A stretch of 54,744 bases of DNA from an uncultured Bacilli bacterium (GCA_934141575.1 CAKPCJ010000006.1:1-54744), one strand, 5' to 3'; shown: positions 8,436 to 18,356, numbered from the stretch's first letter. A program made the numbers and translations. Notes: generated by a model not told the origin, from the sequence alone.

Positions 8436-8462
8436 AAAAAAAGCTTCAAAACGTAATTGAAG
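8436..8462 (-). terminator. Terminator after divIB (end of division cluster)
   Basis: Stem CTTCAA/TTGAAG (8457-8462 with 8444-8449), then a T run on the minus strand, just past the divIB stop at 8468. Confidence 0.8.
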
Positions 8463-8467
8463 TCATT

Positions 8468-9154
8468 TTAATTATCCTTAAATATTTCAAAATATTGACC
8501 AGAGTCTAAGTATAATATTCCCTTTTTATTTTCTAGCGATGGTAATATTTCATTATATTTATTTATATTTTTAATTTTCGTTAATGTTATATATACATAA
8601 TTTCCATCTTTCATAGTTAATATGAATCTTTCATCATCAACCTCGTTTGGATAGTATTTTATTTCTGATATTTTTTCTTTTATTTCTAAATCTATTTGTA
8701 TAAATTTTTTTATTAAACTGTCGTATGTGTCTTTTGGGACATTATTGATCAATATTGGCAAGTTATATATATTATTTTGACTTATTTTTTCACCATTAGA
8801 AAGAACGGTTACCTTATCGAGTTCGTCATAAAATAAAGCTTGGTACTCAGTAATATCTAGTGTTATACTCCTATCTAGTTTTTTAGTTATTTTTACATCA
8901 CTTATTAATTTGTTTGTTTTTATCTTTTTCTTCATAGTTTTACTACTTGTAAATAATAATGACGGATAATTATCTAATCCGGCAAGTTCTATTATCTCCC
9001 AGTCGCTCACTAATTTATTGTTTATTACATATATATTTTTTACATTCGAATTTAAAATATTAAATACTAATGATCCAACTAAGTATAATATTAATATTAC
9101 AAGAAACAATCTTACTATATTTAATTTTTTCTTTTTTTCTACGGTTTTTGCCAT
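8468..9154 (-). CDS. divIB: Cell division protein DivIB/FtsQ
   Basis: 228 residues: basic cytosolic tail, one membrane helix (about 15-33), POTRA domain (NVKNIYVINNKLVSDWEIIELAGLDN onward), then a beta domain with the typical YNLPILINN-type segment before the C terminus. DivIB forms a complex with FtsL and DivIC at the septum. It is the last gene of the dcw-type operon, 10 nt after murB, as in B. subtilis. Sequence conservation is low in this family, so topology plus position carry the call. Confidence 0.85.
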   Translation of the reverse strand: MAKTVEKKKKLNIVRLFLVILILYLVGSLVFNILNSNVKNIYVINNKLVSDWEIIELAGLDNYPSLLFTSSKTMKKKIKTNKLISDVKITKKLDRSITLDITEYQALFYDELDKVTVLSNGEKISQNNIYNLPILINNVPKDTYDSLIKKFIQIDLEIKEKISEIKYYPNEVDDERFILTMKDGNYVYITLTKIKNINKYNEILPSLENKKGILYLDSGQYFEIFKDN

Positions 9155-9164
9155 ATTATCACTC

Positions 9165-10067
9165 TCACCAATTTACGAATTCTTGTTCCACCTTTAATTC
9201 TATTCCATAATTTTTATATACTGTATCTTTTGCTAACATTATTAGTTTTCTAATATCATCTGCGCTTGCATTATCTTTGTTTATTATAAAATTAGCGTGT
9301 TTTGCACTAATTTGGGCACCGCCTATTGAATATCCCTTAAGTCCAGAATCTTCTATTAGTTTACCCGCATAATTATTTTCTGGATTTCTAAATACACTTC
9401 CTGCTGATGGATATTCTAGAGGTTGTGACAAAAGTCTTCTTTTCTTCCTATCTTCCATTACCTCTTTTATACTTTCTTTTTTACCATGTTTTAGTATTAT
9501 CACAGCACTTAAACAAATATAATCTTTATTTGTTTGGAAGAAAGAGGTTCTATAATGAAAATTAAGATCTTTGTTATAAAACGTTTCTATTTCACATTTT
9601 GGATTTAATACTCTAACCTCGCTTACTATATATCCCATATCACTATTATAAGCACCTGCATTCATGTATACGCTTCCACCAATTGTCCCTGGTATTCCTG
9701 CTGCGAATTCTAAACCAGTAAGTCCTAAACTCTGTGCTTTATTTGAAAGTTTCATTAAACTATAAGCTGCACCAACAGTTATCTTAGTATCTTCTATTTT
9801 TAATGTTTTAAAATTATCTAATTTTATTATAACACCATTATATTCTTTGTCAGAAAATATTAAATTTGAACCATTTCCAATTACCTTATGAAGTATATTT
9901 TGCTTTCTAAGATATTCAACAAGCAATATTAATTTTTCTTCATCTTTCGGATAAACTAACACCTTTGCGTTACCACCGACTTTATACGTTGTGTATTTTG
10001 CTAAGGAAACATTTTCTTTATATTCCCCTATTTTATTTTTTTTAATAAAATTTATAACTTCCTTCAT
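9165..10067 (-). CDS. murB: UDP-N-acetylenolpyruvoylglucosamine reductase MurB
   Basis: 300 residues, Firmicutes type. FAD-binding motifs are TTYKVGGNAKVLVYP, VIGNGSNLIFSD and GLTGLEFAAGIPGTIGGSVY. The substrate-binding region contains MNAGAYNSDMG and the Ser-containing active-site segment EYPSAGSVFRNP (usually SCGSVF or SAGSVF). It reduces enolpyruvyl-UDP-GlcNAc to UDP-MurNAc with NADPH. Start ATG overlaps the murG stop by 4 nt (ATGA). Confidence 0.96.
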   Translation of the reverse strand: MKEVINFIKKNKIGEYKENVSLAKYTTYKVGGNAKVLVYPKDEEKLILLVEYLRKQNILHKVIGNGSNLIFSDKEYNGVIIKLDNFKTLKIEDTKITVGAAYSLMKLSNKAQSLGLTGLEFAAGIPGTIGGSVYMNAGAYNSDMGYIVSEVRVLNPKCEIETFYNKDLNFHYRTSFFQTNKDYICLSAVIILKHGKKESIKEVMEDRKKRRLLSQPLEYPSAGSVFRNPENNYAGKLIEDSGLKGYSIGGAQISAKHANFIINKDNASADDIRKLIMLAKDTVYKNYGIELKVEQEFVNW

Positions 10068-11155
10068 TTTTTGCTCTCCGATACAATTTTTTTAATTTCG
10101 TTATATATAATATCTCCACTTCCAGTTATGCTTAGATTAGATAAATTATTCTTGATTTCTTGAATTTTTTTATCATCGTCAATAGTTTTATCTATTAAAT
10201 CTATTAGCGAATTTTCATTTAAGTCTTTTTCTTCTAATATAAGTGCTGCTTTTTTATCTACCAAACTCATCGCATTTTTATATTGATGATTATTTGTAAC
10301 ATATGGACTAGGAATATAAATAGTTGGAATTTTTAATAAAGTAAGTTCCATAAGCATTGACGCTCCTGCGCGTGAAACCATTAAATCAGTATTTTTTAGC
10401 ATTCCACCAATATTTTCAATATATTCAACTACTTTTACATTATCTGGAATTTTAAAGTTTTCTGTAAATTCTTTGTAATATGATTTACCTGTTACAAATA
10501 ATACTTCGTACTTTTTATTTTTAAAATTCGGTATTATTTTTTTCATCATTTCATTTATTTTTTCAGATCCTAAAGAACCCATTACTATTGTCACAAGCTT
10601 TTTAGTTTGTTTTAACCCGTAATCTTGTTTGTTTGCTTTTTTAGCATTTAGTACTCTTTCAGAAGATGGGTTTCCAGAATATACTGTTTTTTTGGAATCA
10701 AAATATATGCTGCTATCTTTAAATGAAACAAAGATTTTTTCAACTTTTTTTGCTAAGACTTTATTTGATAAACCAGGAATGCTATTTTGTTCGTGTATTA
10801 CGATGGGAATGTTTTTTTTATTAGCAGCCATCAATACTGGAACTGTAACATATCCACCGGCTCCTATTACAATATCTGGTTTGAATTCACTAATTATTTT
10901 TTTACATTTTTTTATTGCTTTAAAAAACAAAGATACATTTTTTATATTTTGGAAACTCAAACTTCTTTTAAGGCCTTTTATTTCTATTGATTCATACTTT
11001 ATCCCAAGTGATGGGACAATATCTTTTTCCATTCTGTCAGTGGTACCAATATATAATATTTCACTATTTTTCTCGTTTCTTTTAATCGCATCTATTATAG
11101 AAAGAGCAGGATAAATATGCCCACCTGTTCCACCAGCACTTATAATAACTCTCAT
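10064..11155 (-). CDS. murG: MurG, lipid II synthase
   Basis: 363 residues, GT28 family with two Rossmann domains. N-terminal glycine loop ISAGGTGGHIYPALSI, membrane-association patch, acceptor-site motif VIHEQNSIPGLSNK, C-terminal donor site with MLKNTDLMVSRAGASMLMEL and IPSPYVTNNHQYKNA. MurG transfers GlcNAc from UDP-GlcNAc to lipid I at the inner face of the membrane. A good RBS (AAAGGTGAG) precedes ATG at 11155. A 78-nt gap to ftsW contains a possible extra promoter (TATAAT-like at about 11170), not certain. Confidence 0.97.
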   Translation of the reverse strand: MRVIISAGGTGGHIYPALSIIDAIKRNEKNSEILYIGTTDRMEKDIVPSLGIKYESIEIKGLKRSLSFQNIKNVSLFFKAIKKCKKIISEFKPDIVIGAGGYVTVPVLMAANKKNIPIVIHEQNSIPGLSNKVLAKKVEKIFVSFKDSSIYFDSKKTVYSGNPSSERVLNAKKANKQDYGLKQTKKLVTIVMGSLGSEKINEMMKKIIPNFKNKKYEVLFVTGKSYYKEFTENFKIPDNVKVVEYIENIGGMLKNTDLMVSRAGASMLMELTLLKIPTIYIPSPYVTNNHQYKNAMSLVDKKAALILEEKDLNENSLIDLIDKTIDDDKKIQEIKNNLSNLSITGSGDIIYNEIKKIVSESKK

Positions 11156-11233
11156 ATTCTCACCTTTAACATTATAACATATTTATAAATATGTTTCTAT
11201 ATTTTACTAATAAAGTATATGCTTAATAATTCT

Positions 11234-12334
11234 TTATTTTCTTTGATATCTGCTTATATTTAACAATATTCCCATAGAAGATAAACTTATAAGCAAACTA
11301 CTACCACCATAGCTTAAGAATGGCAGTGTTACACCTGTTACTGGTATTAATCCAACTACAACCATCAAATTTAATATTGCTTGAAATGCAATACTGAACG
11401 TTATACCAAATGCTATATATTTGGCAAAAAGATTGTCGGCATTTTTAGCTATAGATAGCCCTCTATATATTATTGTAAGGAGTAAAGAAGCTACTATCAC
11501 GACTCCTAGAAAACCAAATTCTTCTGAAATTATTGAAAATATGAAGTCAGTTTGTGGTTCTGGTAAATAGAAATGTTTTTGAATTGATTGCCCTATTCCC
11601 ATTCCTAGTAAACCACCTGGTCCTATTGAATATAAACTTTGAATTATTTGAAACCCAGATCCCAATGGATCTTCCCATGGATTTATAAACGAAATTATTC
11701 TTTTTAATCTATAAGGCGCTATTACTATTAGGCCAACTGCGCCTATTACCCCTACTATTCCAGCAATTATAAAGAATTTCATATTTACTCCACCTATATA
11801 CATAAGTGCAATAATTGTCATTACTATTATTACACCGGTTCCAAAATCAGGTTGAAGCATTATAAGTCCAAATACGAGCATTGTAATACCTAATATAGGT
11901 ACTATTCCTTTTTTAAACGTTTTAACATCTTTTTGATAATTTGACATATATTTTGCAATAAATATTATAAGTGCAAGTTTTGTAAATTCACTTGGTTGAA
12001 TACCAAATGGTCCAATACCGAACCAACTCCTACTACCATTTCTTACTGTACCAATTCCAGGTATTATTACTAAAATTAAAAGAAGTATACAACCGCCTAA
12101 TAATGTTAAAGCATACTTCTTATATAATTCATAGGGAATTTTACTAACTATGTACATCAGTACTAAACCTATTATAAAAAACATTGATTGTGATTTCATA
12201 TATTTAAACGGATCATCAAATTTATATTCAGCCCAAATATATGATGATGAATAAATCATCAGTATTCCAAATATTGATATGATTATTACTGCAATAGCTA
12301 AAATTATATCGGGTTTTGGAATTCTATTTTTCAT
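11234..12334 (-). CDS. ftsW: FtsW/SpoVE family lipid II polymerase
   Basis: 366 residues, SEDS family, about ten membrane helices. Conserved loops visible: GSRSWFGIGPFGIQPSEFTKLALI (substrate-channel region with the catalytic-type Asp/Glu area in GLIMLQPDFGTG), PWEDPLGSGFQIIQS, GQSIQKHFYLPEPQTDFIFS and PVTGVTLPFLSYGGSSLL. SEDS proteins polymerise glycan strands together with a class B PBP; the partner is encoded upstream in the same operon. Here ftsW directly follows mraY with no murD between them. Confidence 0.95.
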   Translation of the reverse strand: MKNRIPKPDIILAIAVIIISIFGILMIYSSSYIWAEYKFDDPFKYMKSQSMFFIIGLVLMYIVSKIPYELYKKYALTLLGGCILLLILVIIPGIGTVRNGSRSWFGIGPFGIQPSEFTKLALIIFIAKYMSNYQKDVKTFKKGIVPILGITMLVFGLIMLQPDFGTGVIIVMTIIALMYIGGVNMKFFIIAGIVGVIGAVGLIVIAPYRLKRIISFINPWEDPLGSGFQIIQSLYSIGPGGLLGMGIGQSIQKHFYLPEPQTDFIFSIISEEFGFLGVVIVASLLLTIIYRGLSIAKNADNLFAKYIAFGITFSIAFQAILNLMVVVGLIPVTGVTLPFLSYGGSSLLISLSSMGILLNISRYQRK

Positions 12335-13327
12335 CTATATCCAAACTCCGTACGTTATAGCAGCCATACCAAATATTAAACCAATAACCCAAAATAATTT
12401 AACTATATCTCTTTCTTCCCAGCCTAATTTTTCAAAATGATGATGAAGAGGTGTCATTAAAAATAGTTTCCTATGCAAAACTTTCACCCAAAATATTTGT
12501 AATATTACTGTTAAAGTTTCTATTACAAATACTCCTGCAATTACAACTAGTAATAACTCGTGTCTAGTAAGTATAGCAACAGTTGCCATTACTCCGCCTA
12601 ATGCTAACGAACCAGTATCTCCCATAAATACCTTTGCTGGATTTGTATTGAATATTAAGAAACCCATTAAACTTCCTACTAATATAAAACAGAAAAGTGC
12701 TATATCTTCATAACCCGCTAACCAGCTAGTTGCCCAAGTAATTATTCCTAAAACTAGAAAGCTTATAACCGATAATCCCCCAGCTAATCCATCAAGGCCA
12801 TCTGTTATGTTGACAGCGTTTGAAAAGCCTACTAGGAAAAATAACACTAGGGCTCCGTATAGCCATCCTATATTAACTTTTATTCCTAGTGCATCTATCC
12901 ATAGCAGTGTTTCTGCCCCGCTTTTCATATATAACCAGAAAAATACTATTGCTATTATTATTTGTCCAAACAATTTTTGAATTTCTGTAAGACCTAAATT
13001 TGATTTTCTTTTTATTATTAAATAGTCATCTATAAAACCAACAATTGCGTATGCTAACATAACGAATACCACTATTATTAAGTTTGTACTAAACTCCATT
13101 TTACCAAGCAAAAATAAAATTATTGTTGTAAGCAGTGTTGGTATTATAAATATTAATCCTCCCATTGTAGGAGTGCCTGCTTTTTTTGCGTGGCTTTCTT
13201 TTACGTATATACTTATTCTTTGACCTGCTTTTAATTTCTTCAATACTGGTATTAATATTAATCCAGTTAATGTTGAAAGCAAAAAGCCTATCATCATTGC
13301 TAAAACTGATTTTGTTAGCATTAGCAT
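12335..13327 (-). CDS. mraY: Phospho-MurNAc-pentapeptide transferase MraY
   Basis: 330 residues, ten membrane helices. Diagnostic motifs: KKAGTPTMGGLIFI, the aspartates in GFIDDYLII, NITDGLDGLAGG, FMGDTGSLALGG and the C-terminal MTPLHHHFEKLGW. It transfers phospho-MurNAc-pentapeptide to undecaprenyl phosphate giving lipid I. The open frame begins with GTG at 13336, but ATG at 13327 is correctly spaced after AGAGGTGA and also begins after the murE stop, so 13327 is used. Confidence 0.96.
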   Translation of the reverse strand: MLMLTKSVLAMMIGFLLSTLTGLILIPVLKKLKAGQRISIYVKESHAKKAGTPTMGGLIFIIPTLLTTIILFLLGKMEFSTNLIIVVFVMLAYAIVGFIDDYLIIKRKSNLGLTEIQKLFGQIIIAIVFFWLYMKSGAETLLWIDALGIKVNIGWLYGALVLFFLVGFSNAVNITDGLDGLAGGLSVISFLVLGIITWATSWLAGYEDIALFCFILVGSLMGFLIFNTNPAKVFMGDTGSLALGGVMATVAILTRHELLLVVIAGVFVIETLTVILQIFWVKVLHRKLFLMTPLHHHFEKLGWEERDIVKLFWVIGLIFGMAAITYGVWI

Positions 13328-13332
13328 AATAA

Positions 13333-14697
13333 TCACCTCTTCTTAATATATTGCAAAGCTACTTCTCTATCATCATGGTGATATTTTTTATCCCCTATTA
13401 TTTGATAATTTTCATGTCCTTTACCTAAAATCATTAAGGTATCATTATCTTTCAAAAAAGATATTCCTCTTTTTATTGCTTCTTCTCTGTCAAGCAATAT
13501 TTCATAGCAACCATGTTCTTCGTTTCCTTTCAACATGTCTCTTACTATGCTTAATTCATCTTCGGTTCTAGGATTATCATTTGTAATTATAACTTTGTCC
13601 GATAGTTCCAGAGCACTTCTTAGCATGTCTGATCTTTTCGTTTTGTCCCTATCTCCACCACAACCAATTATACTATATATTTTGCCTCTTGAAAATTCTT
13701 TTGCAGTATTTAACACATTATTTACAGCATCAACAGTATGTGCGTAATCTATAACAACTCTGTTTGAACCATATTTTAAAACCTCAAATCTACCACTTGG
13801 TGATTCTAATTCTTTTACTGTATCCATAATTTGATGAGTATCAAGACCCATACTTTCAAGAGCTATAATTAATGACATTAAATTATATATATTATATTTT
13901 CCTAAGAGTTTTGTTGTAACATTGTGTGTTATATCTTTAAATTTATAATCAAACTTCATAACGTTTTTATCATAAAAATATCTTAAAATTCGATAATCAT
14001 CTGCTGAAAATCCATATGTTATATTTTTATTTTTAGGATTTAACATAATATGTGCATTTTCATCATCACTATTTATTATAGCACATCCATCTAAAGTTAT
14101 TTGCTCAAAAAGTTGTTTTTTTGTTAACGCATAATTTTCAAATGTTTTGTGAAAGTCTAAATGATCTCCTGTAAGATTTGTAAATATTGCTGTGTTAAAT
14201 TTTAAGTTTTTTACTCTTCCCATAGCAAGGGCGTGACTGCTAACCTCCATTGTTACATTAAATACACCGTTTTCAATGCAGTCTAAAATCATATTGTAAA
14301 TGTCCGCTACTTCTGGCGTGGTTCTATCTAGTTCCATAACTTTGTTTTGCCTATAAAATCCTATTGTTCCAATGTAAGCACATGGTTGATTTAACATATT
14401 TAAGGCTTTATAAATAAGAAATGCTGTTGTTGTTTTACCATTTGTTCCAGTTACTCCTATAATATTCATTTTACTCATTTCTTCACCATAAAGCTTATTT
14501 AAATAATAATATAAATATTTTTTGGTATCGCTTACTATTCTAGTATAAACTCTATAATCACCATGTTCTGCTATTATTTTTGATGCTCCATTTGTAATAG
14601 CATTTTCTATGAAATCATGGCCATCATATTTTTCGCCTTTTATGGCTATAAATGTATCACCAGGTTTAACTTTTCTTGAATCAGTTTGAACTCTCAT
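13333..14697 (-). CDS. murE: UDP-MurNAc-tripeptide synthetase MurE, meso-DAP type
   Basis: 454 residues. ATP-binding P-loop GVTGTNGKTTTAFLIYKAL, Mg-binding/ligase signature (TMEVSSHALAMGRVK, FTNLTGDHLDFH), carbamylated-lysine region YALTKKQLFEQI, and C-terminal domain IDYAHTVDAVNNVL. The amino-acid selecting motif is NDNPRTED: DNPR is characteristic of meso-diaminopimelate ligases rather than lysine ligases. The N-terminal domain is short (starts at DSRKVKPGDTF). It overlaps the end of the PBP gene by 17 nt and ends with TGA, showing that TGA is a stop here. Confidence 0.95.
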   Translation of the reverse strand: MRVQTDSRKVKPGDTFIAIKGEKYDGHDFIENAITNGASKIIAEHGDYRVYTRIVSDTKKYLYYYLNKLYGEEMSKMNIIGVTGTNGKTTTAFLIYKALNMLNQPCAYIGTIGFYRQNKVMELDRTTPEVADIYNMILDCIENGVFNVTMEVSSHALAMGRVKNLKFNTAIFTNLTGDHLDFHKTFENYALTKKQLFEQITLDGCAIINSDDENAHIMLNPKNKNITYGFSADDYRILRYFYDKNVMKFDYKFKDITHNVTTKLLGKYNIYNLMSLIIALESMGLDTHQIMDTVKELESPSGRFEVLKYGSNRVVIDYAHTVDAVNNVLNTAKEFSRGKIYSIIGCGGDRDKTKRSDMLRSALELSDKVIITNDNPRTEDELSIVRDMLKGNEEHGCYEILLDREEAIKRGISFLKDNDTLMILGKGHENYQIIGDKKYHHDDREVALQYIKKR

Positions 14698-16600
14698 TTC
14701 CTAAAAGCACCCTTACCTTTCCGTTTTCCGCTATTCTACTACCTTCACTAGGGGATTGTTCTAAAACATAATCTCCGGTTCCCGAATATTCGATTGTAAA
14801 GTTTTTTAACAGTTGTTGTGCTTCTTTTTTGTTTTTCCCAATAACATTTGGTACAGTTGCTAGTTTAATTTCATTCCATTGATATTTTTTTTCGGTTGAA
14901 CCATCTTGTTTTTTTATATTTAATGCCGTTATTGCATCTTGCAATATAGTTCTTGCTACTGGAGCCGCTACTGTTCCACCATATTGTGTTACTCCCTTTG
15001 GATTATCTATGGCTACATATACAACTACTTGTGGATTATTTGCTGGCAAAAAACCTATAAATGACACTATGTAGTTTCCTACCATGTATGCACCGTTATT
15101 TACTTTTTGTGCTGTTCCTGTTTTTCCACCTACTCTATAACCATCTATATATGCCGGTCTACCAGTTCCATTGGTAACAACACTTTCGAGTGCAAATCTT
15201 ACCATTTCACTTGTTTTTTCACTTACAACACGTCTTACTACAGTTGGTTTATTTTCTTTTATTATTGATGATGTTTCAGGTTCGACAAGTCTTTTTACAA
15301 TGTATGGTTTTAATAAATTTCCACCATTTATTGCAGCTGATACTGCAGTTATCTGTTGTATAGGAGTAACTGAAACACCTTGGCCAAAAGATGTAGTTGC
15401 AAGTTCTACTGGACCAACTCTATCTAATTTAAATATGATTCCCGTGCCTTCTCCGTTTAAATCTATTCCAGTTTTTTTACCAAATCCAAATTTATCTATA
15501 TATGAGAATAGCTTTTCTTTTCCCAGACGCTGTCCAAGTTCTACAAATCCTGGGTTGCACGAGTTTTCTACTACTTGTAAAAATGTTTGATCTCCATGTC
15601 CTCCTGCTTTCCAACACTTTATCCTTGCATTTTCTACTTGTACACCTCCGCCATCATAAAAGTGTTCATTAAGTAAATCTACAACTCCTTCTTCTATAGA
15701 TGCAGACAATGTAATTATTTTGAAAGTTGATCCTGGTTCATATGTAGACCAAATTGGTAAATTTCTGTTTATTTCTTCTATTGTATAATCCTGATAATTA
15801 CTTGGCGAAAAGTTTGGCCTACTACTCATTGCTAGTATTTCACCTGTATTAGGGTCCATTGCTATTGCTAAAGCCTGATCTGGATTGTATTTTGCTACAA
15901 CGTTGTCTAATTCTCTTTCTACACTTGCTTGTATATCGTAGTTAATAGTAAGCTCTATGTTAATTCCGTTTTGTGGCTGAACATATACTTCATTTAATTT
16001 TAGTCTGCTGCCTTTGGCATCACTAAAATATTTAATTGCGCCTTCTGATCCAGTTAAATATTCTTCGTATTCTAGTTCTAATCCGCTTAATCCTTGGTTA
16101 TCAATTCCAACATATCCTAATACATGCGAAAGCATTTTATCGTATACATAATTTCTCATTGACTCTTTTACTAGATATACACCTTTTAACTTTAAACTGC
16201 TTATTTTATCCGCTATTTCATAGCTCAATCTTCTTCCTTCTGGGTGTACTCTTTCTATTGAGGTAACTTTGCTTACATGCTTATACATTTCTTCGTAGGT
16301 AACTCCTAATATTTCGGCAAGTTTAGCTGCTACTTCTTCTTTATTTTCTACTTGATTTGGAATTAATACTAAACTTGTGGTTGTAACATTGTTTGCTAAA
16401 ACCACACCATTTCTATCTGTTATTAGTCCCCTCGAAGCTTCTATTGGTAAATTTCTACTCCAAAGAGAGGTTGCTAATGTGTTTAGTTTTTTATAATCAA
16501 CCAATTGTATGTATCCAACTTTGAAAATAATTAGAGCGAATAATGCAAATATCCCAATTAATACTATACTTATTTTTTTATTATAATTTCTTTGAAACAT
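14681..16600 (-). CDS. Class B penicillin-binding protein with PASTA domain (PBP2B/SpoVD-like transpeptidase)
   Basis: 639 residues: one N-terminal membrane helix (about 10-31), dimerisation domain beginning at IEASRGLITDRNG, transpeptidase domain and one C-terminal PASTA repeat (about 580-635, VPNVIGKNKKEAQQLLKNF). Active-site motifs are complete: S291-T-F-K294, S347-C-N349 and K493-T-G. It cross-links septal peptidoglycan and should pair with the FtsW encoded downstream. The single PASTA is compatible with either PBP2B or SpoVD. ATG at 16600 follows AGAGGTGA. It opens the division operon; mraZ, rsmH and ftsL, which normally precede it, are absent. Confidence 0.93.
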   Translation of the reverse strand: MFQRNYNKKISIVLIGIFALFALIIFKVGYIQLVDYKKLNTLATSLWSRNLPIEASRGLITDRNGVVLANNVTTTSLVLIPNQVENKEEVAAKLAEILGVTYEEMYKHVSKVTSIERVHPEGRRLSYEIADKISSLKLKGVYLVKESMRNYVYDKMLSHVLGYVGIDNQGLSGLELEYEEYLTGSEGAIKYFSDAKGSRLKLNEVYVQPQNGINIELTINYDIQASVERELDNVVAKYNPDQALAIAMDPNTGEILAMSSRPNFSPSNYQDYTIEEINRNLPIWSTYEPGSTFKIITLSASIEEGVVDLLNEHFYDGGGVQVENARIKCWKAGGHGDQTFLQVVENSCNPGFVELGQRLGKEKLFSYIDKFGFGKKTGIDLNGEGTGIIFKLDRVGPVELATTSFGQGVSVTPIQQITAVSAAINGGNLLKPYIVKRLVEPETSSIIKENKPTVVRRVVSEKTSEMVRFALESVVTNGTGRPAYIDGYRVGGKTGTAQKVNNGAYMVGNYIVSFIGFLPANNPQVVVYVAIDNPKGVTQYGGTVAAPVARTILQDAITALNIKKQDGSTEKKYQWNEIKLATVPNVIGKNKKEAQQLLKNFTIEYSGTGDYVLEQSPSEGSRIAENGKVRVLLGNESSN

Positions 16601-16647
16601 AATTCACCTCTAGTAAAATTTATGATTCGTTATATAAAAAAAGACAT

Positions 16648-16674
16648 AAAAAAAGCTGAATTTATTATTCAACT
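16648..16674 (-). terminator. Terminator after the VanW-DltA-DltC operon
   Basis: 8-bp stem (AGTTGAAT/ATTCAGCT, one G-T pair; 16667-16674 with 16654-16661) followed by seven T on the minus strand. It separates the carrier-protein operon from the PBP operon. Confidence 0.8.
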
Positions 16675-16704
16675 CTCTTATGTTTTATGTAAATATTAAC
16701 ATTC

Positions 16705-16950
16705 TTACATTCTATTTTTATTTGTTTCTTCAATTAATTCTTCAATGCCTTTAACAGTCCTGAGTTTTTTTCTATCTATTCTTGTAGGTTGTATATTTAT
16801 TCCAAAATCTTCTAAGCGTGAAAATAATTCTATAAAAGCATATGAATCTAATAATCCGGATTCAACTAAGTCTATATCTTTTTCGTATACCAATTCATCT
16901 TCACATATCTCATACAATAATTTTTCTACATTAATTTTACTATTTATCAT
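16705..16950 (-). CDS. DltC-like aminoacyl carrier protein
   Basis: 81 residues, a stand-alone carrier protein. The attachment site is DLVESGLLDSYAFIELFSRL with Ser36 as the 4'-phosphopantetheine acceptor; the LLDS form and the following helix resemble DltC (D-alanyl carrier protein) more than fatty-acid ACP (which has DSLD or DSLT). The ATG overlaps the stop of the adenylation gene by 4 nt (ATGA), and the gene ends before a terminator. The phosphopantetheinyl transferase it would need is encoded 2.4 kb away, divergently. No DltB or DltD is in the window. Confidence 0.82.
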   Translation of the reverse strand: MINSKINVEKLLYEICEDELVYEKDIDLVESGLLDSYAFIELFSRLEDFGINIQPTRIDRKKLRTVKGIEELIEETNKNRM

Positions 16951-18356
16951 AATTCTCTTAAAGCCCTTCTATCAAGTTTGCCATTCTGATTAACTGGAAG
17001 TTTTTCAATTATTTTTATCGTTTTTGGCATCATATACCCAGGGATTCGATTTTCTAATTCTTTTTTCACATCTTCTACTTGAACGTTATTTCCAACAACA
17101 AATGCCTTAATAGTTTTTACTGTATTATTTTCATTTAACTTGGCAACAACTGCACATTCTTCGATACCTTTTATTTCAGATAAATTATGTTCTATGTCAC
17201 TCAATTCAATTCTATAGCCCTTATATTTAATTTGATTATCAATTCTACCCTTACAGTATAATTTATTATCTTTTATAAAACCTAAATCTCCTGTTTTGTA
17301 ACAATTTATTTTATTTTCAACATAATGCCCACCTTTTATATTATTTAAGTAACCGTTAAAAACACTTTTCCCTTTTAAAACAATTTCGTTATTTATTATT
17401 TCAATTTCAGTTGCTAGGTTACTCATCTCACCTACCGGAAGCAATTCTTCACTATCAGCAATTTGCTTTGTAATATTTATTGCAGAAACAGCTGATGTTG
17501 CTTCTGTTGGACCATAAGCATTTATTATATTGATATTGGGAAATGAAGTAAATAATTTTTTTACCAATTTATTTTCTAATGATTCTCCGCAGAAATATAC
17601 ACATTTTAAATTTGGATAGTTTATTGCATTAAATTCTTTATTTAACAAGCATATTTTCATAAATGTTGGTGTCATTACAGCGACATTTATATTTTTCATA
17701 AGCTCATACATTTCACATAGGTTTTCTTGAATGTCATTGTTTAATGCAACTAATGTATGACCATTGCATAATGAGTAGTATAAATCAGCTACGCTCAAAT
17801 CAAAACTAAAGCTTGCCTGATTTAATACTACAATATCCTTATATTCACATAGTGGTTTTAAATTACTTATCCAGGATACAAAGTTTTCTAAATTTTCTTT
17901 TGAAATTGGAACACCTTTAGGTTCGCCAGTACTTCCTGATGTAAAAATTATATAAACAAATTCATTTTCTTTGCTTTGTTTAGCATTGGTTTTTGCAATA
18001 CATTTTAGATTATCTAATTTACAACACTCTACACCTTCTATTGATATATCCTCATCTGTTAAAATAAGTTTTGAATTAGTCAATTCGACAATTTTTTTTA
18101 ATCGTGGAAGTGGTGTACATATTCCAATTGGTACATAAGTTCTTCCAGCCAAAAGACAGGATATAATAGATTTTATAACATTTATCTCTTTATTACCATA
18201 TATAATTACGGGTGAGTCTACTTTTGATTTCAGTATATCTGCGGTTTCATTTGCACAATTCCATAATTCTTTATATGTGATGATATCATTATCAACTTTA
18301 TACGCAATTTTATTTGGAGTTTTTTCTACTACTTTTTTTATTTTATTTATTATCAT
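16947..18356 (-). CDS. Stand-alone amino-acid adenylation enzyme, DltA-like
   Basis: 469 residues, ANL superfamily. Core motifs: IIFTSGSTGEPKGVP (A3), NQASFSFDLSVADLY (A4), NIINAYGPTEAT (A5), YKTGDLG (A7), GRIDNQIKYKGYRIELSDIE (A8) and the catalytic lysine in KLPVNQNGKLDRRAL (A10). FDLSV and YFCGESL match the DltA-type substrate pocket; the Cys of FCGE is the residue DltA uses to favour D-alanine, so D-Ala is the best guess. It would form aminoacyl-AMP and load the DltC-like protein encoded next. Two ATGs exist; 18356 has AAGGA at about 9 nt, while the ATG at 18365 directly abuts it. Confidence 0.85.
   Translation of the reverse strand: MIINKIKKVVEKTPNKIAYKVDNDIITYKELWNCANETADILKSKVDSPVIIYGNKEINVIKSIISCLLAGRTYVPIGICTPLPRLKKIVELTNSKLILTDEDISIEGVECCKLDNLKCIAKTNAKQSKENEFVYIIFTSGSTGEPKGVPISKENLENFVSWISNLKPLCEYKDIVVLNQASFSFDLSVADLYYSLCNGHTLVALNNDIQENLCEMYELMKNINVAVMTPTFMKICLLNKEFNAINYPNLKCVYFCGESLENKLVKKLFTSFPNINIINAYGPTEATSAVSAINITKQIADSEELLPVGEMSNLATEIEIINNEIVLKGKSVFNGYLNNIKGGHYVENKINCYKTGDLGFIKDNKLYCKGRIDNQIKYKGYRIELSDIEHNLSEIKGIEECAVVAKLNENNTVKTIKAFVVGNNVQVEDVKKELENRIPGYMMPKTIKIIEKLPVNQNGKLDRRALREL

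Noticed and set aside
10629..11114. Long plus-strand open frames such as this one opposite murG
   Set aside because: They are antisense shadows of well identified genes, without ribosome-binding sites or recognisable motifs. The same holds for the frames opposite the PBP, LCP, RNase J and other genes.
11156..11233. Hairpin ACATATTTATAAATATGT between ftsW and murG as a terminator
   Set aside because: No T run follows it on the minus strand; it overlaps a TATAAT-like element and would be more consistent with a promoter, but the -35 is too poor to list.
13333..13335. Possible use of TGA as tryptophan (Mycoplasma-type code)
   Set aside because: TGA ends murE and murG at expected positions and tryptophans are TGG throughout, so the standard bacterial code applies.
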